DNA of 45,986 bases. Source: Treponema sp. GTDB taxonomy: Bacteria; Spirochaetota; Spirochaetia; Treponematales; Treponemataceae. A model generated the notes under the pieces. It was not told where the DNA came from, did no database searches, and was given only the letters and a program-made list of their open reading frames with translations. The stretch spans positions 1-45,986 of the forward strand of contig JALNVF010000004.1 of assembly GCA_023231445.1 (NCBI GenBank). The letters are read 5' to 3'. The position numbers and the translations under genes are program-made. Shown here piece by piece: positions 30,601-34,941 of the stretch (positions are counted from its first letter, which is position 1; each line of letters begins with the position of its first letter).

Positions 30601-33373
30601 AAGTTCCCGTCCACGTATAGGTAGAAGTACTTGTCGGTGTAATCCAACCGGACGGCGTTGTAGATGAAAAACAGGTAGTATCATAAATATCGCAGGTATA
30701 TGAGGAATAATTTTCAATCGGAACGTTTTCTATCGTCAAATACATAAAATTTGAAGTCGTAGTCTGACTGGCTGAAAGCGTTATAGAGCCGCTGCCGTCT
30801 ATTTTAAGTCGGGATGCAGCAGCAACAGCTGTACCTGTTAATACTAATGATCCATCAGAACCTGTAACTGATATATATTTTTCTATATCGAGCTCTTTGC
30901 CGCCCTGCCCCGTACAGGAAAGAGAAGAAAAACTTGTAGCACTTGCCGTTGATGTACCTGTAATTATAGATGTTCCCGACGGAGTAATCGTCACGACACC
31001 GCCGCTTAATGTCCCAGTATTCGTTATATTACCACTGATCGTTATTGTAGTAGACGTCGAGGTAAACGTTCCTGCATTCGTAATGGAGCCCGTAACCGCG
31101 ATGATGCTGCTTACAGTAAGATTTCCGGTAGAAGTGACGGAAATATTTTTAAATGTTGTTCCCAGCTTGGAATTTATGCTTGTCGCCGTACCGTAATACT
31201 CCAGCGAACCGGATGAACCGGTATATGTTGTAATGTTGGAAAGTGTTTCCGTTCCCTTCAGCCGTATTTTCCCGTTATTTGTAAAAGTACCGGCGGTAAC
31301 CTTATATCCTGCAAAATCAAGGAACGCGCCGGAAGCTATCGTTATAGAACCGCCTGTACCTACATCTTCGTCACCCGTCAAAACAGGATAGGCACTGAGT
31401 CCGGAAAGAATCTTAACCGTCGGATTGCTCCCTGCAATACTTCCCGGATAATTACCGGTACTCCAGTTAGAACCGTTTGTCCACGATGATGTCACACCGA
31501 GCCATACATATTCCGAAGCATCACCTTTAACCCAGCCCCATTCAGAAGCAGCAGGCCACGTACTGGGGCCTGTACTTGAATAGACCGTATAGGTCACATC
31601 ACCGACAGTAGTTCCGTTGGTAATCTTCGGTGCCGTTGTGTTATTAAGGGAAAGATACATTCCGCTGCTTTGGCTTGAAGAAAGTTTTATCTGAGCCGTT
31701 GCACTGTTTCCGGTAACGGAAAGAAGGCTCGATGCAGAGGATCCTTTCAATATAAGATTTTCGACAGTTACATTTCCTAAAAAAGCAAGCGTCTTACCGC
31801 CCTGTCCTGTACAGAAAAGTGTATCGAACAGCGTTTTTGTAAAATACGAACTGCCGGTAACCGCTGCCGATGTTCCGGACGGCTCGAATACAATCTTTAT
31901 ACTTTTTGATTGTGCATCGAACGTACCACCTGCCGAATTGGTAAAATTGCCGGTAATATACATATCCGATTGCGGTGTAAAAGTGGAACCGGATGCAATT
32001 GTTACATTCGGAAACTCCGAATATGAAGGGTTCGTTGCTTCCCATGAAGCAGTCGATCCGGTAAACGTGACAGTTCCCGACGTTCCGGTTATTTTTCCCA
32101 GATCTTCAGCCTTAAGCGACGTAACCGTCAGGGAACCACCGTTCATCGTTATCTTTGCATTGTTCTTTATCGTAACGGATTTTAAAGAAGCTGAAACACC
32201 ACTATTTACTGAAGGATAATATGAACACCCGGACGGAATAATGACATCCCCAGAAGTCGGTACACTACCTGTATTCCAGTTTGAATCGGTATTCCAGTCC
32301 GTCGTCGCCCCTGAAGCACCTCCGATCCACATCACTTCGTCCTGGATATACCGTATTTCTGCCAGATCCATGGAATCGTCAGGAGTTCTGAACGTAATGA
32401 TAATACCATCTCCTGTGTTCGGAAGGGCAGAAGCCTTCAGGTATTTTATATCGCCGGATGCATTTCCCGCATAGTCTATAGATCCTTCAGATTCATCTGA
32501 AATCGAAGTTCCATTCAACGTATAAGTACAGGTAGATCCATGAGTACTGATAACCTGTACAGAATAATTAAAAGGAACAGTCTGAGTACTATCTCCGGCA
32601 CCCGGCTTCTTAAAAGTCAAGCCCATTCCGGAACCACTGTTACCGGTTACAAGTGATGTATTATCGCTGCTTATTGTATATATAGACGGATCTCCGTATG
32701 GTTGAGGCAGATCGCTCGGACTATACACAATGGAACTGTCACCGTAATTGATATTTACACCAGAAGCAGGCACATATAACGTACAGGAGCCGTCGACATC
32801 TTTAATGGTAAAGGTGCATCCACTATTCAGATTACCGTACAGGGTTGCTTCTACCGTCATGACCACTCCACCGGCAATTGTCAACGTATGACTGGAATCA
32901 TTTGTCGTATCGAGAGACTGCATCGTTATCGAACCGGATCCATTTACGATAACATTACTTGAATGTGAATCTGTACTGGTATTAGAGCCGACAAGGTATA
33001 AATATCCGCTGTCGGTCAGACTGTATCCGTTCAGATTAATTGTTACTTTGTAGTAGCCGGTGGTATTAAAATATACTGTTGAAGCATAGGCATCTGCCGT
33101 AAGATTAACTGTAACAGCATTGCCCCGTCCCGTAAAATAAACGGTATCTCCCGCAACAGGATATGAGCCGGTATTAGCAGTCGAATTATCTCCTGAAGTT
33201 GACCAGCTTGAAGAGGAAGCCCAGTTTCCGCTTGTTACGGAATTGGAACCATTATTACTTATCCAGTAATAATTCGTTCCCCACGCCCCTGCACTCGCTC
33301 CCGCAAACAGTAAGCACGCCGCAAGTATGCGTGCCGTGTGTGAATGTCGTATGCTGTCGAATATGCGGATCAT
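12647..33373 (-). CDS. Giant secreted repeat protein (6908 aa), haemagglutinin/beta-helix-like with C-terminal FlgD-type Ig domain
   Basis: A single open frame of 6908 codons, roughly 0.65-0.7 MDa. Start fixed by GGAGG 7 bases before the ATG. A signal peptide (residues 1-30, ...LLFAGASAGA) is followed by five modules of the form (Y/V)xW-x(n)-W-x(4-6)-NW near residues 34, 348, 625, 920 and 2125. Up to about residue 5640 the chain is Ser/Thr/Gly-rich short repeats of the type TTTGxQTYTGxVTL and SGTITxxG, as in filamentous-haemagglutinin-like beta-helices. Residues 5640-6800 are globular and Asp/Tyr-rich. The last 65 residues are a FlgD-type Ig module (YKWNGTTKSGKRVARGMYFI ... RKVLVVKD). No autotransporter barrel is seen and the chain ends in Asp, so the export route is unknown. 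Probable role: adhesin or surface layer; this is inferred. Confidence 0.9.
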   Translation of the reverse strand: MIRIFDSIRHSHTARILAACLLFAGASAGAWGTNYYWISNNGSNSVTSGNWASSSSWSTSGDNSTANTGSYPVAGDTVYFTGRGNAVTVNLTADAYASTVYFNTTGYYKVTINLNGYSLTDSGYLYLVGSNTSTDSHSSNVIVNGSGSITMQSLDTTNDSSHTLTIAGGVVMTVEATLYGNLNSGCTFTIKDVDGSCTLYVPASGVNINYGDSSIVYSPSDLPQPYGDPSIYTISSDNTSLVTGNSGSGMGLTFKKPGAGDSTQTVPFNYSVQVISTHGSTCTYTLNGTSISDESEGSIDYAGNASGDIKYLKASALPNTGDGIIITFRTPDDSMDLAEIRYIQDEVMWIGGASGATTDWNTDSNWNTGSVPTSGDVIIPSGCSYYPSVNSGVSASLKSVTIKNNAKITMNGGSLTVTSLKAEDLGKITGTSGTVTFTGSTASWEATNPSYSEFPNVTIASGSTFTPQSDMYITGNFTNSAGGTFDAQSKSIKIVFEPSGTSAAVTGSSYFTKTLFDTLFCTGQGGKTLAFLGNVTVENLILKGSSASSLLSVTGNSATAQIKLSSSQSSGMYLSLNNTTAPKITNGTTVGDVTYTVYSSTGPSTWPAASEWGWVKGDASEYVWLGVTSSWTNGSNWSTGNYPGSIAGSNPTVKILSGLSAYPVLTGDEDVGTGGSITIASGAFLDFAGYKVTAGTFTNNGKIRLKGTETLSNITTYTGSSGSLEYYGTATSINSKLGTTFKNISVTSTGNLTVSSIIAVTGSITNAGTFTSTSTTITISGNITNTGTLSGGVVTITPSGTSIITGTSTASATSFSSLSCTGQGGKELDIEKYISVTGSDGSLVLTGTAVAAASRLKIDGSGSITLSASQTTTSNFMYLTIENVPIENYSSYTCDIYDTTCFSSTTPSGWITPTSTSTYTWTGTSSTVWSLAGNWTVGGSTATTIPSDNDDVVLPSSGVSNEPALSGAVTVNSITIASGRTLTLGGYNFTVSSSWTNKGTVTATGAGTISLPSSASDIDEEGTWQYIDGSSGTICTGLTYNNLKVAVSSGTSCSVSTGASLKVGGTLSIDSSSTLTLGGACTAKTITNNGIFNAKTYDLSASGTFTNNGTVMFAGTQSVSIGTITNGTGTVQYTGSSATLVWGTSYNNLIIDDNDTRDGTSTAKLTTDTSGITVSGSLTNDGTLTTGAGTISVTGAVTNYGKIDIASSGSITVGSLTQGSAGVVDISGSGSINKSYSTAGTFIYSEAAASSRTISALDGYYDMTIEGGGSWTTSSDISVGKDLSVSGTGTSASFGGGLSVTGNFSTANTDTASVSFNNTSGSAEATTFTGTATFGSSGNVSFGNYSGDSFTVNGGGIDLSSVTGTITFAGTITVKSGNSITFKKDAVLAANTVFASDVALGGSAGISFTNAVSTAKSVTFNSTFTGNTSGNVSFGATGYPVNVIFGDGSGTDTVSDIAALTVNGTTEIKSGTTITTTGKQTYTAAVTNTGTINVPDVTTGSTGVEFGASYTGTGGTLTGITGTNNPYIDFTNSSTTAVTMETFTANGDIVRFNGSATITFTPGNSNTYAEIQIDKSAGTFTAQTNTLSVTTLTITADTGCTFNTAVTCTNLFETAATGALAFAGGISVTDTTSPVTLSTAGTVTFGTDSSFAGGITHTVGETDIAGTISATDKAVSLGTVALTGTSEITTGSSSGSVTIGGAVTDSGTASNLTITSPTIALNGGTVTTTGNQLYTGVVTSSAATGLTLSANSGSGTITLDSASVTTTGTSKAQTYVGNVLITNTGTTSFIAGTDTVTFDGTLDGGGYNVTIGDGSNATNVVFGDGSGTDTVSDIAALTVNGTTEIKSNASITTSGKQIYTGDITNTGTINVPAVATGNTAVEFGAGYTGTGGTLTGNSGTNPYIDFTNSSTAAVTMGTFTANGDIVRCNGSAAVTFTPGSSTYAGVEVDDTAGVTLGGGLTASSVTIGTSVVLTAGANATDAYTISLSGNWTDNNTSGGFTARNSTVKFTDSATITGSTSFYNLTCSGAGGKTLTISGSITVETIDLSGSGTSSLLTVNSNTAADTIVLTNSNTTAQYLSIGGISGSMGFGPKISTGTITASSSKCYTSSGYLPSGWTFGTYTWLSTAETTAWGTASNWDNNAVPYTSSDVVEIPASSNNPVYSSSDATTIKSLSLTAAGSQLTVSGSGNIHLAAGSSPLANTGTIKYESTGRITDTGSTPAFINDVSKGTVEYAGSGGTITEYVSGTTSSDYDYYNLTLSGSGTFGNSGVTIVVKNTFTSGSSSVVDSLASLIVNGASSIGGNITTTGTQTYSGTVTLSSGSGLTLTAYGTSAATVTFGGTLTGNGNSLTFGSGSAPTNAVFGNTVKTIDALTVSGTTTVNTSSVTTTGIQTYSGAVTLGAGSAESFTGTTMTFNSSLTGDSKDVSFVGDVVFGDGSGTDTVSGIAALTVNGTTEIKSGGIITTSGVQTYTGDVTNYGTINVPAIATGFTAVSFMSAYTGDSGSSLAGSTTTNPYIDFYGDVTFDSSSTTFTPNGDVVRFYGTGNQTFVPGSANTYDSVSVTNSGGTISIADGNTFIQDTTTAGTYTFAVATGAKVTVGTGKFVVDTLSVTSTGTFTQAGANASGTAALQSVLNITGTGSVTWDSGIDGGYLTLGGCSSTGTVVFNHKNVTVTGSPSLNGVVFYDLYIPDEVTVTNGGTITVIRNFMLSDDDSDSYNGTYTPGSGILYLGGMASSGIASADGTVTDNSTTVQSLGTVVINGNSQTAVKTAATALKIDSLTVTAGTLDLAADNAVLTVTGTTINNGTITGSGSASSPAAITFTGKYSGSGTLTATKGTTYFKSDADLSGTTFTANGGTVEFDGSSGQTLTINTSSGTTFSTLDVTTTGGVFSVSDDSVKTLTVDTVTVNTTQNVTFGSAVQTSSSGTTKKVTITNTGTVLFKQAVNVDSLVLKKTGETIFEGAVTAGTLTDASEAGNITFNGNISVTTLTGGVFKTTGTVTLGNDGSSADTASFTNGISHTSGDTVLACALTTTDAVVTFGSATGPKTVTVNKDSSITSGTGAIMLNGTTTFAGSYTLTLGSTSVANTISIGTVTTTSGTSTLALNNYTGGSVSFADGGSVSIGALTVTSGSYDITIDSATFDVTGTSLSTAFNNTGILTLGNDDADVCTFTGGMTNIDSTDHNRQTNLTGLVKTTATGASAVLDNLVLVGTASINTDTGNGNITINGTITNTTSQALTLDAGTGSITVGGTVGSGTALSSLSATGAAINLNGASVTTTGTQNYTGDISSTSASGITFDAGTYDITIAGGSSPTTVTTTGEQIWNSPVVSTNTSGITFTAASGSGTIDINGGKVTSNGNQIFTGNVILSTNTTMKANSGTVAAFITFNGTVNSSTGNHFILKIGSSSDTADVSNGTFGNETTDTVGTADSLVSLTVYGTTKINTTSVTTAGSQTYTGIVTLGTGTTLTTTDSAISFGSTVAASSDNSQLLTVNAGSGKVTFTGAVGTAAVRLSSLSVTSSSSAPDAVAVNGGAVYTAGGQTYTGNVSCGNSSGTVFYANDGSSAAAVTFKGTLAPSTAGYNLAVGTGSAAAGAVFEKNVGATKFGTIDVYGTAQFGTGGTGITVASTGAQTYYGAATLGGGTTFTANSGSAALVTFKKALDSDGGTARSVSFGTGTTASQQIKAEFDADVGTTYALSSIDIYGTTQFGTGGSGITVASTGTQTYYGAATLAGDTLFMANSGSAAASVTFEDTLDSYDSTARALTFGTGTAASQQTDAEFDAGVGQTHKLGTVTIYTDAYTVAGTGVSFADAADFKQNTSSDFAVKSGAVKVGTGSFVAGSMTLADGSTFTQTGINTGEQYAQSITLSGTAKMDWDKDNEGGTLTVYENISGSSSGTLNFHHKNVTYGNSILSYVTLRDLVVQSGESVTLAGPVRVRRDVCIEDGGTYTNGGQTLYLGNSSTATGVWSTSSDGDSEDGSIYDRNMTPNELQNLGTVVVNQGITTKIFGANTASDNHLSENVTDASCRMTTLDLDDTSASAGTITLNNAAVTTLNNAVSTSFDVGIDTLSGPQSSSVTSAVTFKTTGTVTLGSGGSSTDSASFTDGITHTTGNTVFACALTTTNAAVAFGNPADSKTVTVNKLSSITTGGTGSGAVTLNGTLALGDGLSVNSGSDSILIGAAINFTGDTTLALTNSGSADLTINGDITTASDGQGTITVNSGSGAVSFSGNVGTSGKKIKAVTFTKAGGTVSFAGSKTVYCGTLTTGSGAGVTFGDDSTVSLTTLSVTSGSYDITVNSTAFDVTGSSSTTFNNTGTLTLGNGTGDTCTFAAGITNTDGSTGRQTNLIGSLETTAANASVGLDNLVLTGTALIDTSAGNGAITINGTVTDSTTQALTLNAGTGSILCTGTIGSGTALSSLTVTNSGVLTFSSSIHVSGALTQTTAATGTTTFAGPVTAGSVMLQGTDVAIRNTVTATGSVSVTNSGALTIADVTDTASDTTDTTHTDITAPGGFSQTSGGSSAAVSIAGDISTTGTPLSFASPLTLTGDVLLSSSGGSVTLTSSTNASSVDTEGLEISSGSGSISFGAVGSTKRLKYFYLNTTQTGELSVPEVQAVTVEITTGGPVVQTAAVSGTDLYIKTLSTGTGHITLENSGNDFDNVLFAALNTAGTAASSADISYTDADGFNFADASAVQPAAFLPALTAAADRTAGLVTGGTATLTCGAAVTQSGQVIGGSVRLLGTGPYTLTNTLNRITAVAASVTGTLTLTNASALSVTSVATPAPGTTGTTDGITAASFTLNNTGTVSCDEPVTVSGGTVVLNSTGTTTLNSAADITDTSSGGTVSFGASEYTGALSTAADITTNGGTVTFINPVTLTGTSVTYSTNGSTSDTSLGGNIAFNSTLTGTTAGNNVLTLTAGTGSVTFAGAAGSTQLGTLTVSGTGGITADSSVSASSVTLTGGDVTLTGAVTAPGGFKSTGAVFTSGPAATITTTDTALTINHTGPVTAGAALSSGAGAGDVTISSSGGTVTLSGAVTSGTGKIDIDSVSTLSITNTLATTTGNVTIDSAGTAVLGSGADITTTTGNVTFGADKTGTLSTAGDITTASTGDNGNIIFTHAVTLTGDIVITNGGTVSGTGGILFSSTLNGGYALALTAGSGNIEFAGAAGSADVPLGAVTINSAYNVAGDNVSAGNPLADAGTIYAESLTQNTGTGTTRLGAVTLTGVMSLTAAGVGIIGDSTITASSVTLTGGSVDLNGTVTAPSGFSSTGTTFDNTGAAVTTTDTALTINHTGAVIIGAALSSGTGKIDIDSGNTLTVSAPLAATTGNVTVDSTGTATLDSAADITTTTGTVTFGASKAGTLSTAGDITTSGVTADGSGSVTFTRAVTLTGGVVITTDNSSSTGGFLTFGSSLDSDAAASERALTIDAGTGAVTFTGAAGGTIPLASLTLTNSGVLTFTNALSIAGALTQTNAATGAAVFGGSTATAAATSVGSADLNGTSYTLYGTFTVTSGSMSVTNSGLFLTEPDADIDLTSGSFTQDGGGLNQLAGGITTHDSGVVTFATDVYLYGSDVSMQLGGGGAVTVGPSGTKNLHIAASTASKIITIGSPLTAENIVLYGGTISPGADITANADLVLLNGNTDTMYKDNAAGLTTLYAYNTAASPSRSGTASPSVASFPAKYPDGTDFIDGSSAAYCGAVSSLTGRTLTAKQNFYDDGVDLTGNSAWTLRLKDNSTASDAFAEAYNCTIAYCTVTCTASDGSAWVAAAEGCTNGGNNTDETNSTTNGIAFSRPLILVNNTAVARDISGTANLSGTYTVYDDVIRVEFVDSVTGASLKIENSRNEITKAVSHMQYYNGSSVVSFTGTYTDADCTKSTGVKDDGSDSAGDVSVFYIKAGTTWNTDATGISAGQEETTDGSIHYDAGTDRSGTHKSSIPYLNLPKALSVVYATLRDCHKNRIGNYDGAPSSNDYDMDGDGVNDANTSASAGRFTAVSDRAAPVLIAAYTGQETHTAYNSAAGASSQPYYDAHNFIELQYSEAVNIGDLTYNGGAENEQAQTAFASASEHGGAVINNGSSDASGITVTGLASAVSGYVVTGKRGSTGSDTTVSALYRMFSLTAGGTDVAQADRIRVSIAGYVDGTVTVNGSSYRNWTGYIDSATVPSGTVTSIANSYITDRAGILIDDSASAAGTTNHKLNTLTISSTETELYGTWDTSAPVFAPFRSVVAQNLWSSYSTAPENYEAIGNTATGSTNSMLDRIEFHLYDNTPSYSTDDSYAWFSRRGWCDNDLSAVLYKTYSYAADLFGGSRPFDDTPAARTTGGIRYSSVYESASAFKYAVGSNVTPVNSFDTSAAVTGGAAGAIFRTTTDTYNSTGDVDSLYFAVYLSDTTLARKSRFTVSYDADTGFVTDLAGNRLKSATINTIDLTPPEFNMTISPVGNNFLYVVFSKKLNLDELLWIDDDGTHKSYTDPLSLIPKSLELVDTSTGSPSTGIAIDEDTPAVKVFQNDYYTGLIFKLKRSTGSADEGNVRLSDIENVYVRIKNRGTSTDPVTGLSGTYVSYIQDSIGNSMPLFNAHAFSDFAVNVVNPQYAYNVDADSNISDVISSYHSDSSWSVHDWSADQNNYGTLMLNEGVLVHAGLADGTSDNSDGLPVNVTAYFDPKPDSSAVSVTYNSNTSQSWRIWLPGGTDDIFEALAPANDPPSNKGFASAAGVSGDEDKTYMNFTLSADSLSSKNWKAGDQVKFLFGLVDASGNPVKIRHVPVFNGDSTGGTYSGTEYPLFALRLTQSLSNSDSLEAAGKKIASSLDLWSFRLKALVSQRGGVTILNNVINASTGETTVVKVTMPSDGSLSVVVMTLDGDIVQYLQHGTTSSGDHYYKWNGTTKSGKRVARGMYFIRVFGTGIDETRKVLVVKD
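20148..20520 (-). repeat. Internal duplication B, copy 2 of giant gene
   Basis: About 125 codons that match 23608-23990. Both copies share in order a VGSGTALSSL segment, NGxITINGT, LDNLVLxGTA, RQTNL, FNNTG and a FDVTG stretch. Divergence is mostly at third positions and short indels. Confidence 0.7.
22147..22600 (-). repeat. 92-codon tandem repeat in giant gene
   Basis: Two adjacent units 276 bp apart (compare 22197 with 22473). Each encodes xYGTxQFGTGGxGITVASTG then QTYYGAATL, a SGSAA stretch, TFxxxLDS and TAR-SFGTGT. Similarity is high at the DNA level, pointing to a recent tandem duplication. Confidence 0.75.
23608..23990 (-). repeat. Internal duplication B, copy 1 of giant gene
   Basis: Partner of 20148-20520, about 3.46 kb away in the same frame. 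Same order of sub-motifs (FDVTG, FNNTG, RQTNL, LDNLVL, ITINGT, GSGTALSSL). Confidence 0.7.
25719..26085 (-). repeat. Internal duplication A, copy 3 of giant gene
   Basis: About 120 codons starting VVFGDGSGTDTVSGIAALTV and running through NGTTEIKSG, TINVPA, NPYIDF and PNGDVVRF. The most divergent of three copies. Confidence 0.75.
27555..27917 (-). repeat. Internal duplication A, copy 2 of giant gene
   Basis: About 120 codons with VFGDGSGTDTVSDIAALTVN, TINVPAVATGN, YTGTGGTLTG, NPYIDFTNSS and TANGDIVRCNG. Closest to the copy at 28681-29046. Confidence 0.78.
28681..29046 (-). repeat. Internal duplication A, copy 1 of giant gene
   Basis: About 120 codons with VIFGDGSGTDTVSDIAALTV, TINVPDVTTGS, YTGTGGTLTG, NPYIDFTNSS and TANGDIVRFNG. 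Long runs are identical in DNA to the other two copies. Confidence 0.78.
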
Positions 33374-33403
33374 GCAGAAACCTCCGGAATCTCACTCAGT
33401 ATC

Positions 33404-33409
33404 ATTATA
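33404..33409 (-). promoter_or_regulatory. Predicted -10 box of the giant surface-protein gene
   Basis: A consensus TATAAT on the minus strand, about 31 bases upstream of the ATG; a start near 33397 would leave a short leader of about 24 nt containing GGAGG. The sequence 17 bp further upstream (CTGTAC) is a poor -35, so an activator may be needed. Confidence 0.5.
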
Positions 33410-33696
33410 TACTATCTTTCCGCAACGTACAGTACGGAAACAACGACAGTCCTTCTCTTTACATATCGGCATACTTCTGCCGTCCGTACACTGTCTGACT
33501 GCATGATACATGTCACGTTTCCCGCAGATACTGACATTTCGTTTTCTGTACACTATTTCAGGGGTAACCGTCAGTGTAACCAGAGTGCATCAGGAACAAT
33601 TACTCCAGCCTTCAGGCGGCAGAAAACGCATCTTTCCAGCCCATAAAAAAAATCCGGCACAATGCTCCGTAAATGATAGCTCAATGCATATATATA

Positions 33697-33733
33697 AGGG
33701 AACCTCTAAAAACTTCAGTTTTTTGAGATTTCC
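33697..33733. repeat. Decayed inverted repeat, left side of Rpn gene
   Basis: Left arm GGAACCTCTAAAAACT (33699-33714) and right arm AGTTTTTTGAGATTTCC (33717-33733) form an imperfect palindrome. The left arm with its flank (AGGGAACCTCTAAAAACT) is identical to the left arm of the perfect copy at 34896-34941. The two copies bracket the Rpn gene, 23 and 149 bp from its ends. Confidence 0.8.
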
Positions 33734-33756
33734 ATAGTATCATACGGAGGAAAATC

Positions 33757-34746
33757 ATGCACAGACAACGTATCTCACTCACACCGGAAGAAGCCAGGAA
33801 GAAAATCCGCCCTACGTCGGACGTTTTTGCCCGCTACCTGCTCTCTTCGCCAAAATGTACACACTTCACGAAATCGTTTATCAATGCCGTTCTGGAGGAT
33901 GCAGGTAAACCGCCCGTAACCGGCGTACGGATACTGTCACCGTTCAATCTGAAAGAATGTATCTACGACAAAGAGTCGGTTATGGACGTAAAGGTTTCAG
34001 ACGAAAACGGCGTAACATACGACGTGGAAATCCAGACTGACATATCGGACTCGTTCTGGAACAGGATGACGTATTACAACAACTGCGCCTTCAACAGCCT
34101 GCTTAAAGAGTCGGATCACTATGACGCTCTGGCTCCTTCAGTCGTAATAGCCCTGCTGAGCGGACATATCTACGGCAGAACGGGAAAGGTACTGCCCGGC
34201 GAAAAGATGCACCACTGTTCGCTTGTCGTTCATGAAGACAGCCACGACGAACTGTTTTACCCGTACGGGGATCCGGAACGGTATCATATACTCGAACTTG
34301 ACCGGTTTGATATCCGGGAAGAAGCGCTGTATACTGTAAAGAACAGGGAACAACGAAGGCTGTCTCCTGCATTATTCAGATGGCTGCGGTTTTTCAGGGA
34401 CGGCAGCCGGGAGGATTTTATGAAGCAGTACAGGGAAACTGACACGGAAATTGCGGAAGCGAAGGCAGAATACGAACGGTTTCTGACAGACGACCAGCTG
34501 CGGGATGCACAGCTGCGCCACGAGATGTGGCTGCACGACCGGGCCCAGGCAAAGGCGGATGCACGGAAAGAGGGTCTTGCTGAAGGCAGGGCTGAAGGCA
34601 GGGCAGAGGGAAAAGCTGAAGGGAAAGCTGAAGGGAAAGCTGAGGAACGGGCAAGAATCGCTCAACGTCTGCTGAATACCGGTATTTCCGTTTCCGCCGT
34701 CGCTTCCTGCACAGGTCTGACTGAAGAAGAAGTAAAGAAATTATAA
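33757..34746 (+). CDS. Rpn-family PD-(D/E)XK nuclease / putative transposase
   Basis: Recombination-promoting nuclease of the RpnA type (329 aa), a family spread in many copies in some bacteria and long labelled 'transposase'. The nuclease core is at residues 20-110: RPTSDVFARYLL at the N-terminus, then MDVKVSDENGVTYDVEIQ, where the D and the ExQ are the expected metal-binding and catalytic residues. A helical second half follows. The C-terminal region (about residues 270-300) is a run of EGxAEG repeats encoded by 12-bp tandem repeats (34579-34638), then a short helix-turn-helix-like end (GISVSAVASCTGLTEEEVKKL). GGAGG lies 7 bases upstream. It is the only + strand gene between 1912 and 41459 and is bracketed by inverted repeats, which suggests arrival as a unit. 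Confidence 0.92.
   Translation: MHRQRISLTPEEARKKIRPTSDVFARYLLSSPKCTHFTKSFINAVLEDAGKPPVTGVRILSPFNLKECIYDKESVMDVKVSDENGVTYDVEIQTDISDSFWNRMTYYNNCAFNSLLKESDHYDALAPSVVIALLSGHIYGRTGKVLPGEKMHHCSLVVHEDSHDELFYPYGDPERYHILELDRFDIREEALYTVKNREQRRLSPALFRWLRFFRDGSREDFMKQYRETDTEIAEAKAEYERFLTDDQLRDAQLRHEMWLHDRAQAKADARKEGLAEGRAEGRAEGKAEGKAEGKAEERARIAQRLLNTGISVSAVASCTGLTEEEVKKL
34579..34638 (+). repeat. 12-bp tandem repeats in the Rpn C-terminal tail
   Basis: Five in-frame 12-bp units based on GCTGAAGGCAGG / GCTGAAGGGAAA encode AEGR/AEGK. Change in copy number keeps the frame, so tail length can vary without loss of the protein. Confidence 0.8.
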
Positions 34747-34844
34747 GCTGTGCACGCATTCGTTATAAAACAGGATTACATACTACTATCGGCATATTTC
34801 CGCCGTCCATACATCAGCGATATGCAGACCATGATGTGTTTCAT

Positions 34845-34868
34845 AAAAAAACCGGCTGAAAACCAGCC
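34845..34868 (-). terminator. Rho-independent terminator of the 34942-36615 gene
   Basis: On the minus strand GGCTG-GTTTT-CAGCC is followed by GG and seven T. The stem is short but has the expected form. It lies 75 bp past the stop, on the far side of the perfect inverted repeat. Confidence 0.6.
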
Positions 34869-34895
34869 TGGCAGTAAAAATTATCTGCTGTCTCG

Positions 34896-34941
34896 TTATA
34901 GGGAACCTCTAAAAACTGAAGTTTTTAGAGGTTCCCTATAA
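34896..34941. repeat. Perfect 22-bp-arm inverted repeat, right side of Rpn gene
   Basis: The arms (TTATAGGGAACCTCTAAAAACT and its exact complement) are separated by only GA. The element starts directly at the stop codon of the minus-strand gene (34942-34944) and sits between that gene and its likely terminator. It can fold on either strand and would be a strong cruciform or hairpin. The same left arm recurs at 33697. Confidence 0.88.

Larger units (their letters stand above)
33374..33756. other. Intergenic region between giant gene and Rpn gene
   Basis: 383 bp without a convincing gene. From left to right it holds the ribosome-binding site and -10 box of the giant gene (minus strand), about 230 bp with no recognised signal, an A8 run at 33646-33653, a decayed inverted repeat (33697-33733), and GGAGG 7 bases before the Rpn ATG. 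Confidence 0.6.

Noticed and set aside
33757..34746. Classical insertion sequence around the Rpn gene
   Set aside because: The flanking repeats are palindromes rather than simple terminal inverted repeats, no target-site duplication could be identified, and the enzyme is not a DDE transposase.
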